Shown piece after piece: positions 1 to 10,768 of a stretch of DNA of 64,000 nt. The notes below the pieces were generated by a model. It saw nothing but the letters and a program-made list of their open reading frames with translations. It was not told the DNA's origin and made no database searches. Positions within the stretch are counted from its first letter, which is position 1; the number at the start of each line of letters is the position of its first letter. The position numbers and the translations under genes were made by a program. The stretch is from Aphidius gifuensis (taxonomy: Eukaryota; Arthropoda; Insecta; Hymenoptera; Braconidae), in NCBI RefSeq assembly GCF_014905175.1, contig NC_057793.1, positions 5,952,001 through 6,016,000 on the forward strand. The letters run 5' to 3'.

Positions 1-2
1 TT

Positions 3-167
3 GTTGATGCTCATGGACCAAGTGGTTCAAATAAAGAATATCTTTATAATTTAGCTACTGCCATGAGAATGATTGCACCAGGTGTTATTGATAAGCATTT
101 ATTTACACTTGAAAATGCTGTCAAAGAATTAGAGACAAACACTGTTCCGTCTAATCAAGATGAATGA
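3..167 (+). CDS. ChaC-type gamma-glutamylcyclotransferase, C-terminal part (gene truncated by window edge)
   Basis: The window opens inside a reading frame that gives 54 residues and stops at 165-167. The piece contains GPSGSNKEYLYNLATAMR followed by a leucine-rich helix ending KELET. GPSG.N.EYL is the C-terminal signature of the ChaC family (glutathione-specific gamma-glutamylcyclotransferase). ChaC enzymes degrade glutathione in the cytosol to 5-oxoproline and Cys-Gly. The catalytic Glu and the N-terminal nucleotide-like loop lie outside the window, so activity cannot be judged. It is closer in length and ending to the ChaC2 type than to a fused protein. A polyadenylation signal AATAAA follows at 401-406. 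Family call is fairly safe; the exact paralogue is not. Confidence 0.8.
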   Translation, partial: VDAHGPSGSNKEYLYNLATAMRMIAPGVIDKHLFTLENAVKELETNTVPSNQDE

Positions 168-800
168 ACATTCTAATAAAATTTTAACAAAAAAATAGTA
201 AAATAAATTCATATCATTTTCCAATTTTTTGATTAACAAATTATACATTTTTTGATAAATTATTTTATATAAATATTTTAAAAAATTATTTAGATAGAGG
301 AAATAATTGATTATATTTAGGAAATTTAAAACAATTTTATTTTCATCTTATCAGCTTTTTGTAAAAATTGTAAATTGGTCATGTAATTTTAATTGTATTT
401 AATAAACAATTTTAATTTTAATTTTGTTTTTTTTTTTTGTATGTGTAATTAGACAACACATGTTAAAAACTTGAAATTTTCACGATAATTTCTTATCTTG
501 TCTTTCGAATTTTTAGGAAAAAAAAATATATAAATATTTATAAATTATTTATGAAACAATAACATATGGCTGATATTGAATGACGTCATAACAAACATCT
601 GCGATTGGTGCGCGTGACATAAAATTTACTACAGCTTGCCCCTTGATAAAAATTAAAATTAATAATTAACTAGCATGATTGTAAATTAAATTAATATTAT
701 TATTTAATTTTTAAAATTTATTTTTTTTTTAAATTTTATTTATTAATGCAATAACAGTATGAGTTATGATTTTTATTGAAAAAAAAAAAAGTTTAAGAAC
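168..800 (+). other. 3' UTR of the ChaC gene and spacer to Cyclin G
   Basis: AT-rich noncoding sequence. AATAAA at 401-406 followed by a T-rich stretch is the likely 3' end of the ChaC transcript. From about 560 the sequence becomes less simple (CRE-like palindrome, GC-containing words), which suggests the start of the next gene's promoter. No open frame is seen. Confidence 0.5.
581..588. promoter_or_regulatory. Perfect CRE palindrome TGACGTCA
   Basis: The eight-base palindrome TGACGTCA is the consensus CREB/ATF site. It lies about 440 bp upstream of a strong splice donor that ends a candidate Cyclin G first exon and sits in a local island of higher complexity. Binding is inferred from the motif only. 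Confidence 0.35.
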
Positions 801-819
801 TATTTTTTCAATGCGTAGT

Positions 820-1023
820 TTACGAGGCGCAGTGAAATCAGCTGGACACCGACGCCATTGCTTTTGTTGACCAAGTAACTGTCAAAAGCCCATCACACAT
901 CTCTGTTGTCTTACGTCAAAATTATTTTCTATATATTTTTCCTTATTTTTTTAGTCAAATAAATTATTAATCAAGCCATTATTGGTTAAAAAAATCAAGT
1001 AAAGCGTTCAGGAACGCATCCGG
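820..1023 (+). other. CycG: Candidate noncoding first exon of Cyclin G (distal)
   Basis: An island of mixed-composition sequence (roughly 820-1023) ends in CATCCGG followed by the consensus donor GTAAGT at 1024. There is no long frame in it, so it is read as a 5' UTR exon. Its transcription start is not visible; 820 is only where the composition changes. It would splice to the acceptor at 4816-4817. Multiple leader exons are common in insect cyclin G genes, but the join is inferred. Confidence 0.45.
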
Positions 1024-2150
1024 GTAAGTTTATTCAACAAAATATATTATTATTAATTTAATTTGTTTATATAAAGTAATATTATTATTTTTTTTATTAT
1101 CATAGCGTCATTGTGTGTATATCTAGGTAGATTTAACTTTAACTAAGTGAAATTTTAATCATGCATCATGAATTTTCATTAATAATTAATTAAAAATAAA
1201 AAAAGAAAACAACTTTCACAAATTAATTAGATAAACTCATCTTCTTGGGTTTTTTTTTTAAAATATAAAATATAGTTTATTTTTATTCTATTTGTTGTTA
1301 ATATTTTGTTGATAAATAACAATGGTTTTTTCATTTGTTTGACGTAACTATTAAATTTTGAAATCGACACAACGGTATATTTTATTTTTTTATATTTTTA
1401 TCATCATTATTATGATTTTGAAGTGAAACTTTGTATGTATTGCAAAATACACACTGAGATTTCATTTGAATTCTTCATGATGAAATTGAGAAAATAAATA
1501 ACATCTTCACTGTAAACAAAGTGGAACAAAGAAGTTGCTTTTTGACGCTCCCAGAAATGCAAGGCTATCATAAATTTATTTATTTTTTTTTATCCGTCTT
1601 TTACAAACCGAGATAAAATATCTGCTCCGAAAAAAAAAATATATATTATATTTCAAGGTTCTTAAATATATTTATAAAATGATGATAATTTTTTAAAAAC
1701 TATTTGCATTATTTATTCATGATGCATACGTGCACAAACTTGACACAGTTAAAATTAAAAAATAAAAATCATTCAATTAAAATAAATTTGAGTCAATATA
1801 TATTGGTAGTTATTTTGAACTTGAGGGTATTACAATGCCCGGGTCAATTGGCTATATCGTGATAACAATAATAATATTTAAAAAATTTAAAAAAAAAAAC
1901 TGTATCTTTACATAGCCAAAGTACAAAATAAAATCAAATCAAATAAAAAAATTTTATCAGGTCAAAAACCTTGTCCTTTGTTAATATATTTTTTTTTATT
2001 TAATTTATTATGATAATTGTTTAAATGTTGAAAAATTATTTAAGCTATTATTTATTAATTTTCAAAATTATTATTATTTATTATTAATGATTTTTTTTAA
2101 TTTTTTTAATAAAAAAAAGGAAATTGCGTCAGCTGTGTGTGCGCAAAGTA
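1024..2150 (+). other. Noncoding, probable 5' intron of Cyclin G
   Basis: AT-rich sequence with many homopolymer runs and no open frame of interest. It would be intronic if the exon ending at 1023 is used. Confidence 0.4.
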
Positions 2151-2159
2151 GTTATTTTT

Positions 2160-3053
2160 TCGATCAAAGTTGCGCGCCCTTGTTCAGAAACAGCCAATCA
2201 CATCTGGCATTTTTTTCCCCCTATTTAGCCCCCTTTCCCCTCCGTGTTTTGTCCATCTGGTCCAATCTGGTCCCTTTGTTTGTACTCGATTTTATGTACG
2301 GCTTCAACCGAGCGAATATTCGGGAAACGTCAGAAGCGCGTCCGTCCAGACAAACGCTCCTCCCGGAGTAAATTTTTTTATTTACATTTTTTTTTTTTTT
2401 TTCGTCAGTTGTAAAACACAAGTCTACAATACAACAAGTAAATTCCAAAAGTAACTTAAATAAATCACAGCTTAAGAATTAAAGTTAAAACAAAAAAATA
2501 AAATTCAAAAGTTTAGCGAATTAAAAAAACGAAAAAAAAAACCAGTGAAATTCTTACAAGGCTTACCGTGTTGAAGATAAAAATAAATTTATAAAATTAA
2601 TTTAGCATTGAATTAATTACAAAAATTACATTAATTAAATTAATTGATTATAAAAGTGACAAAATAATTATTTTTATTGTTTTGAAAAAAAGTTATCATC
2701 GACTTAATAAAATAATATTTTAAAAATTTTAAAGTGTGACATAACCAACAAATTAATTCACCACGAGACAAACGTAACTTTGAGACTGATAATTGGTTTA
2801 TAAAATAGATCAATAAAAAAAAAAAATTATATATATTTATTTATCAGAAAAAAAAAATTAGAAAATTATAATTATATTTATTTATACATAAATTAATATT
2901 TATATTAACGCGTGGTTTTTCTATTGACATTTTATTGCGTCATTATTGAAAATAGTAAAATCAAATCTACTCGTTTTTTTTTTAATTAAAAAAAAAAAAA
3001 CAAAAAACCATATTTTCCATCTAATTGGGAATACAACTGTGATAATAATCTAT
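2160..3053 (+). promoter_or_regulatory. CycG: Candidate internal promoter and alternative leader exon of Cyclin G
   Basis: At 2100-2370 GC content rises sharply. The stretch carries TGCGCGCC (2171-2178), a CCAAT box in CAGCCAATCA (2191-2200), C-rich tracts and CG-rich words, all typical of an insect housekeeping-type promoter. Overlapping short frames here carry no protein signature and are judged accidental. A consensus donor GTAAGT begins at 3054, so an alternative leader could run from somewhere after about 2250 to 3053 and splice to 4818. The start is uncertain. Confidence 0.4.
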
Positions 3054-3179
3054 GTAAGTAATTTTTAAACCTCATTTATTTATATAATTTAAAATTGACT
3101 AAAGAAAAGTAATTTAAAAACGGAAAATTGTGTTGTTTAGTTGCATAATTAGTGTAAATTATTAATGCAAAATAAGTGG

Positions 3180-3440
3180 GTGGAAAAAAGAAAAGCATTT
3201 GGAAATTATTATTGGGACAAGTTTAGACAGGTTTTTGCTTGTATGATATAGGTGAGTCGTGACTCGTGTTGGAGCCTGTCAACTGTATAAACGTGACTAA
3301 CAATGACTCACACAGTGAAACACAGCATGATTTTGTGGGTGTGTAGATGCTTTTAGAAGGTATCTCGCTGTGTACGATTTTACCTGAAAATAATTGTTGA
3401 AACATGTATGAGCCAGTTTCACTCAATTTCCATATTTCCA
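3180..3440. promoter_or_regulatory. Higher-complexity intronic island with AP-1-like sites
   Basis: Within the AT-rich leader intron this 260-bp island holds an inverted pair GAGTC-GT-GACTC (3254-3265) and a perfect AP-1 word TGACTCA (3304-3310). No convincing coding frame is present. It reads like a regulatory element, but this is motif-based only. Confidence 0.3.
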
Positions 3441-4817
3441 TCATTCTTTTTTTTTTTTTTTTTTAACACGTGCTCGCATTATATTTTTTAACAATTTATT
3501 AATCGATAATTAATACTCCAAAATTAAGCTTGAGTCATCATTTTGATGTGTCATGTTTAATGATTATATTTCAACATTTTTTTTATAACGAAATATAATA
3601 TTTTTACCCGTCTTATTTTAAAATAAAAAAAAAACATTCAATTCGTGACTAAAGATAAAAAAAAATATATTTAATTTATATTTAACCAGGAAAATATATT
3701 TTTAAATTATTATTTATCTTTTTTCATTTTACAAGGTACTATTATTTATCTACAATAATTAAGGAAAATAATTTTAGCTTAAAAAAAATAATTTTATATT
3801 TATAAATTATTTATTATTGTTTTGTTTGAAAGATTGTTTATAAATTAACACAAATCACTTGTTTATTATTTTTTTTTATTTATTTATTTGTTATTCAGAA
3901 TTTATAATTTTATTTTTTCTTATCCCTACCAAATCGAATGACGAATAAATTGATTTAAAGAAAATACTCCAACAAAGTTTAACAGTTTAATTTGAGATCT
4001 GGTGAGAGAAAGAATAATATTGTGCAGGCTTTAAACAATCAAAAGTATAAATAATTTAATTCTTAAAATATTATTAAACATCAGTAAAATTATTTAAAGT
4101 TCGTTGACTTTTTTTTTTTCTTATAAATATTGTGTTTAATTATATATTATTTTACATTATTTTTTATTTTTTTTGTATTTACGCACTGTACTTTTTTTAA
4201 ATTATTTATTTGAAAATTCATTATCATTTTTTTCATATTGATAACGATTATTATTTGATGAAGTTAATAATTTTTAATATAAACTAATAGTATATTATTT
4301 ATTCTGGTAATTTTATATTTTTAAACCAACGACCTTGACGTGTGAGTGCTCCCTTTTATTTTTCTTCAAGGTGAACGTTCGCTGTTTTTTGTATTTTTAA
4401 AATACGTTCACTATTTTATTCTCACAAATTCCATTTATTATTTGCTAACAAACAAACAGGATACAATCATAAATAAATAAATAAATATTAATCAATTTTT
4501 TTTCCCTCTATGTTAAAGATATACATATTAAAAATTCATCTCGTCATTTGGAATTTCCAAACGACAATATTGTTTTTAACCTTGTATTTTTATTTTTAAA
4601 AAATATTAAATAAATTTATGTTTGTTTTGTAAACAAAATATTTTGATACAAAATAAAATTTGACATTTAAAATAAATTCAATGACGCAATAAGTACTTTA
4701 AGTTGATATGACGCAATATGATGATGTTTTAATAATAGTAGTCTATGGTCAGACCTCATTTCTCAAAGTGTCTAATAGTAAATTTTAACTTATGATTTAT
4801 TTTATTGAATGTTACAG
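3441..4817 (+). other. Noncoding, probable last part of the Cyclin G leader intron
   Basis: AT-rich, T-tract rich; nothing codes. It ends in a plausible acceptor, TTACAG at 4812-4817. Confidence 0.4.
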
Positions 4818-4983
4818 ATACTAGGCTAGCCAGCTGGGCCATTCTTGTAGTGTGATCAGCCTTGTAAAAAAGGCTATACTACTGGGTCAACGTTAAAAAT
4901 TGTGTGTGACACTCATTGAAAAATAAATAATAATAAATTATTTTTGAAATAATAAATATCAACTAGTCACACACATCAATAGA
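4818..4983 (+). other. CycG: 5' UTR part of the Cyclin G coding exon
   Basis: The stretch after the acceptor TTACAG (ends 4817) is less AT-rich than its surroundings (contains CTAGGCTAGCCAGCTGGGCC) and runs without interruption into the start codon at 4984. It is read as the common 5' UTR shared by the alternative leaders. Confidence 0.5.
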
Positions 4984-6125
4984 ATGGACACGTCAGGCTC
5001 GCTTGTACCGGATGCAATCCACTCACTCGTTGAACAATTACAAGAAGCTCTTGTATTGGAGGTAAAATATCAGCCAAATCTTCAATTACCAATTGCCACA
5101 CAAAATGATGAAATAACAAGTGGTGCACGTGATGGTTCAGCTCATGTATTACGTTGTCTTAAAGTATGGTATGATTTACCATCAGATGTATTTTTTATTG
5201 GAATAAATTTGATGGATCGTTTTTTAACTAAAATGAAAGCAAGACCAAAACATATGGCATGTATTAGTGTTGCATCATTTCATATTGCTGCCGTCCAAAT
5301 GGCACAATCACTTGATGCTGATCATCTTGTATCAATATCACAATGTAAATGTACTGGTGGTGATTTAAAAAGAATGTCAGAATTAATTAGTAATAAATTA
5401 GAATGGGCACCAGGTACAACACCAGTAACAGCATTAACATTTTTACGTTTATTTCATGTTATGTTTCATGCTGCTGCATCACAAATGGGTCTTGGTGATT
5501 TATATGCAAGTATTGTTACTGAATCTGAATTATTTTTACGTTTAGAAATGGTTGTTTGTGATGGACATTGTGCTAGTTTACGACCATCTGAAACAGCACT
5601 TGTATTATTATGTACATATCTTGATACAGCTGTTAATCGTCTTGATACAAATGCTGATATAACAATGTCAACATTAAATATTATACCTGGTACATCAACA
5701 ATGGATGATATTAAAACTGCTCATGCACATCAAATGTTGAGGCTTGTTGAATTCGCATCTGAATTACAAAAAATATGTAAAATAACAGATGAGAGTTTCT
5801 TCGCTACTCATGAATTGGTCAGTGCTATATTGAGTAAATATAATGCTCAAGAACAAACACCACATAGACAAAGATTAATATGGCGATTATCATCAAGAAC
5901 AGCAAGATTACTAAGACCAACTGATAAATTTACATCTGTTTTACCGGTTATTGCTGAACATGCACCTGTTCCATCACCAAGTCGTGTCAGGTAAATTTGA
6001 AAATTCATTAATTTATTTATTTATTCATTTATTTATATTTATTTTCAAATTATTAATATTGTTGTTTTTTGATTTACAGAAAAAGTAGAAAGTTTGGAAG
6101 ACGCCACAACAACAAAAGACGTTAA
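4984..6125 (+). CDS. CycG: Cyclin G
   Basis: Two coding exons, 4984-5990 and 6080-6125 (350 aa), are joined by an 89-bp GT-AG intron that splits an Arg codon. The cyclin box lies at about residues 45-150, with VLRCLKVWYDLPSDVFFIG, then MDRFLTKMKARPKHMACIS, the hallmark stretch of G-type cyclins. A second helical region (about 155-290) completes the fold. Cyclin G proteins lack a destruction box, bind CDK5/GAK-type kinases or PP2A B' subunits, and in flies act in growth, DNA-damage response and meiotic recombination control. The last exon adds a very basic tail, RKSRKFGRRHNNKRR, that could serve as a nuclear-localisation or phosphatase-docking element (inference). The start was chosen because it is the first ATG after the UTR and is followed at once by conserved sequence. 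Length fits insect orthologues. Confidence 0.93.
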
Positions 6126-9100
6126 TTTTCATCCAACAAGAAAAATTAAATTGCTGATTGATCCACGTTTTAAATATCCAGGAGAAAGAAATTATATAAG
6201 TAAATTTACAAGTGTACTTGTTTGATTGTACGTATGTTGAATTTTGAATGTGTGTGTGTATTTGTGTAATTACTTGATACAGTTTCTCATCTTCTGCTTA
6301 TAATCAATTTTCTTTTTGTCGTAAAATTTTTTTGAGATAATCAATTATTAAAATTATCAAAATTTTTTTTTTCTTCATTAATATTATAATTTGATGTTTA
6401 TCACGTTTTGGAGATATTCTAAATTTAAATGTTGAGGTTGCTAAGAAAGTGCCGATGAGAGCTGTGAACAAAACATAAAAAAAAAAAAAAAAAAAATTAA
6501 AAAGATAAATTAACTAAAAAAAAAAAAATTAATAAATTAATGTATAAGGAAAAAAAAAAAGGCGGTTGGAAAAATTGTGGAAACATTATGAATGAAAAAA
6601 AGATTAATGTGATACAATATTGACAGTGATTTTAATGAAAAATAATTCACTGTCATAAAAAACTTAGGTATATCTATCGAAAAAAAAAGTTATATATAAC
6701 ACCGTTTATTAGTAAATAATATTACAATAAAAAACAAAATAAATGCTAATTGTAACACACATATTAATTGTTACAAAGCAAAAAAAAACTTAAACAGTAG
6801 CTGATCAATTTGTTGAGCATAATTTTTTAAGTATATATTTGAAAATAAATTAATTAACTTATTTGTTAAATTGGCAATTGATAAATAATTAATTTAATCT
6901 CAAATAATCATATCTAGGTACCAGAAAATTAAAACACAATAGAATAAATTTAAAAAAAAAAACATTAAAAGGATTTAAAAACAAAAAAAAAAAATTATTA
7001 TATTAAAAAAACGAATCAAGGGTTTGAGTATGAATGTGTGAATTATTGTATTTAAAAGTAATGAGTGTTAGTATGTGTCCATCCTTAGATGAGTGAAGAA
7101 AAGTGCAATTTGTTCCGTACAATTTTTTTAATTAATAATTCAACTAGCTAATGAATTTAATAATTCGTGATTTAATAATATCATTCGGGAACAATTGGCA
7201 CATTGTCTTCATTCAAATAAAAAAAGAAAAAAAAAATAAAGTTTTTATGTAAATACGTTGTCGATATTAATCGATTAGGCAATCAACTCGTGTTGCATTT
7301 TTTTTTTTTTTTTAACATTGCGACGATTCAACGAATGATAAATAATAAACACGAGAGATTTGAGGAAAAAGTTTAAATGGCTGGCCTAGATTTTGTCCTT
7401 AAAAATAAGGACGATATGTTCACACTATCATAACTTTTTTTTTTTTAATTTAAAAAATAAAATTATGAACTGATATGACAAGAAAAAAAAAAAAACAAAA
7501 AAATAAATTCTAATATATTAAATTTTTCTTTTCTTTATTATTTATAGTCAATTTTCTTTCGAATGTATTTATGTGTGTTTATTTATTAGTTGAAATATAT
7601 TATCAGTCATAATAATGATAGTGTGAATGTATAAAAAAATATTTCAATCATGGAACGAATAAAATAATATCAAAGAAAAAAAATAATTGTATTGTATTTC
7701 AAAGGATAATCCATTTGTGCTAGTCACAAGATATTATTTACATTTTCATGTAATTTGTCGTAATTTTTATTCTATTATTATATTATTTACTATTAAACGA
7801 CAAAAATGAATTCTTTAAAATCAACTTACAGTAATAAATATTTAATAGTTTATGATTTGTAAAATAAATACATTTCATATTCTTTGAAAATTAAAAATTA
7901 ACTATTTATCTGACTAATTGTTTTTCAAATTATTGACTTTGCTAACTAGCCTCATGGAAAAAATAATAAAAAAAATTAACAAAAACAAAAAAAATATATA
8001 AAAATACTGTTAAAAGTACAAAAAATAAAAAAAAATAATAATCATTATTTCATTGTTTGATAATAAATTTAATGTCAAGTGTGTTCTTTATAGAGGAACA
8101 TTTATTAATTTCATCAAAATGAAAGTGTCAAAAAAATTAAATAATATTGTAATCAAATTGTCAAATTAATACTAGCTTGAGTATTCTTTTTTTTTTTTTT
8201 TTAATATAAAATTCATAAACAAAGACAATTCACATCAGTATAAAATAATAAATTTTATTTTAAAATTTAAATTCAGTCAATATTATTTTGATTGTTTATT
8301 CGATAGTTTTAAATCATTGACAGTATAAAAAAAAACATTAAAAAAATAGTAATAATAATATTTTGCTAATTGTAATGAATTTTGCAAAAAAACAATTCAG
8401 ATTTTTAAAACAAAAAACAAAATAAGTAGAAAAATTAATGATCATTATTTCAGCTTTAAAATATATAAATATTTTTTTTTTCTTTTGAATAATTGAAAAT
8501 TAATTTGACACATTGGTTTAGATTGTTGTTGTGAACGCACAAAGATTAAAAATATTTAATCTTTAAACGAATCAAAACTACAAAAACAAATTGATCGATA
8601 TATTTAAATTAAAAAAAAAAAAAAACTGAATAGATTTATATAAATGAACCAATTTTCAATTTATAACATCAATACAAGTGCATTTGTCATAAAATTGACA
8701 TACAACGCAATTATTAGATTAAATTAAAATCTGTCGATTGACGTAAGTGTAATTGTATAATGAAAAAAAATTAATAATTGTAATAGAATAAATAATTTTA
8801 TTTAATTGACCATATTGCCAGGCAATCACAGGTCGTTTTGTTTATGAGCAAACTTTTACAATGCTGAATAAAATAATGATTGATACCTGTCAATACTCGA
8901 ATTTAATTTATTTCTGCTTAATTTATTTATGGCCTTTTTTTATTAAAAAGTATAAATTTTATAAATTTATTATTAACTGGTAAACATCAATCGAGCTGTG
9001 ATGTTTTTACTTTTTTAATTTTTCACAATACTTTTTATTTATTTTGAGTCTTACATGTTGATTTTTGTATTATTTTTATTATTTTTTTGTTATTTTAATG

Positions 9101-10660
9101 TGAAATTATGTTTACATATTTATTTTCGCTTGTTTTTGATTATTTCATTTAATTTTTTACGAGATTACTTTTCTAGTAATTGTCATCTAATTCACAACAG
9201 CTATATACTTTTTTTTATAATCGCTCTTAAATTGTTCAACACAATCTAAAGAACTATTTGTCACCAATCATTTCTACGACAATATTTCTACTCAATAACG
9301 ACGACGACAACAACAACAACAAACAATAAATAAATTACAAAAACACAAGGATGAATAATCAAGACCCATCACACAAATAATTTTTAATTCAACTTCACTT
9401 TTTTTTTTTATATAAAAAAATTATTTATTGAGCAATGTTTCCAAGGAACCATATAATTATGTATATATATAATGTACATAAAATATCATAATAATCATTC
9501 ACTAACAAAATCCAAAACAATAATAATATTAATTTTGAAATATGAAAAAAAATATCAGCATTCAACATTCTGTTAAAAACATTACTGATATTATAAAAAA
9601 AAAAAACTAGTTCTCTAAGACATTATTTAAATTGCGTAAAACTTGTTCTATGATAATAGCAAAATTATCTATTAAAATATCACCAAGTTTATTAATTATA
9701 ATTAAATAGATAAGCCATAAATATATGGATGAAAAAATCAACATGATTCAATGATAATATTTTGATTATTATTATTATTATTAAATATTTATAAATTATT
9801 TTAAAAAAAAAAAAAAGAAAAGCAACTTATTGTGTTTGAAATATTTATTATTAAATAAAATAATTTTTTTTTAATTTTAATTCGTGTCAAAATGATCGAC
9901 TGTGTCAAGATATTTTATTATTAATAATTTTTTTAATAACAATTAACTTTAATTTACGCCAAGATTTATTCTCAGTGCAAATACATTTTTTTTTTTAAAT
10001 TTTATAGTTGAGTTTACTGCTCGTGCTATTCAATCTATTATTATTATTTAAAAAAAAATTTTTTTTTGCTCATTTTATATTAAACTTGTTAGTTATTAAT
10101 TTATTATAAACTAATTTATTTTAACTTGCGTTCATTTTTTCAATATTTATATTTACAATATTTACAAAAATTTTTATCTGACAAAAAAAACTTGTCAGGC
10201 AAAAATGATCTCACGTTCATACAACAATTTTTTTTTTTTTCATTTAATGTGTTTTTTTTTTTTTTTTGTTGTTTTTAATCCGCATACTCGGATGGTCTAG
10301 TAATAAAATACTGTTTTGATATCATTAAACAATATAACAAAAAAAAAAAAAAAAAAACGAAAAAAAAAATTGTTTAATATTTTAAAATCTAGCAGTTTTG
10401 CTGGATGAAAAATTTTCTGCAATGTAATACTTGTTTCTCAGATTTAACGATTTATATTCATTTAAAAAAAATTATATGCATTTTTTTTTCGAGTAGAAAA
10501 ATAAAAAAAATGTCCAGTTAACTATAAAAATGTAGTAAAAATTTTTTTTCAAATTGAGACGTTTGTTGGGTTTTTTTTTTCTCTCATCGAAAATAAAAAA
10601 TAAAAAAAACTAAAAAAACTATGTTGCATTTTAAAATGATGATTTACATGATCCAGCAAT
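6126..10660 (+). other. Cyclin G 3' UTR and long spacer to the CD36 gene
   Basis: No coding sequence is seen in 4.5 kb. The first 1-2 kb is likely 3' UTR: many AATAAA words, a Pumilio-type word TGTAAATA at 7248-7255 and a small perfect hairpin at 7395-7412 (GTCCTTA/TAAGGAC). The true cleavage site cannot be chosen. The remainder is homopolymer-rich spacer, with short ACG/AAC repeats near 9300-9325 and long T/A runs at 10220-10370. Confidence 0.4.
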
Positions 10661-10676
10661 AATTTATATTTTTTTT

Positions 10677-10682
10677 TTTATT
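10677..10682 (-). terminator. Polyadenylation signal of the CD36-family gene
   Basis: AATAAA on the - strand, about 90 bp past the stop codon of the CD36-family receptor. It is the nearest consensus signal downstream; usage is inferred. Confidence 0.4.
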
Positions 10683-10768
10683 ATCACGATTATTTAAATG
10701 ATGTTTTTTAAGTTCGTTATTTTTTTAAAGTTTGGTATTGAATGAAAATGTATTTTAAATATAATAAA

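Noticed and set aside
2087..2454. Overlapping ~94-codon frames on the + strand
   Set aside because: They lie in a promoter-like GC island, use T-run derived Phe and have no protein signature; the leader-exon reading explains the composition better.
9055..9249. 64-codon + strand frame resembling a membrane peptide
   Set aside because: Hydrophobicity is a by-product of T-rich DNA; no start context, neighbour or conservation clue.
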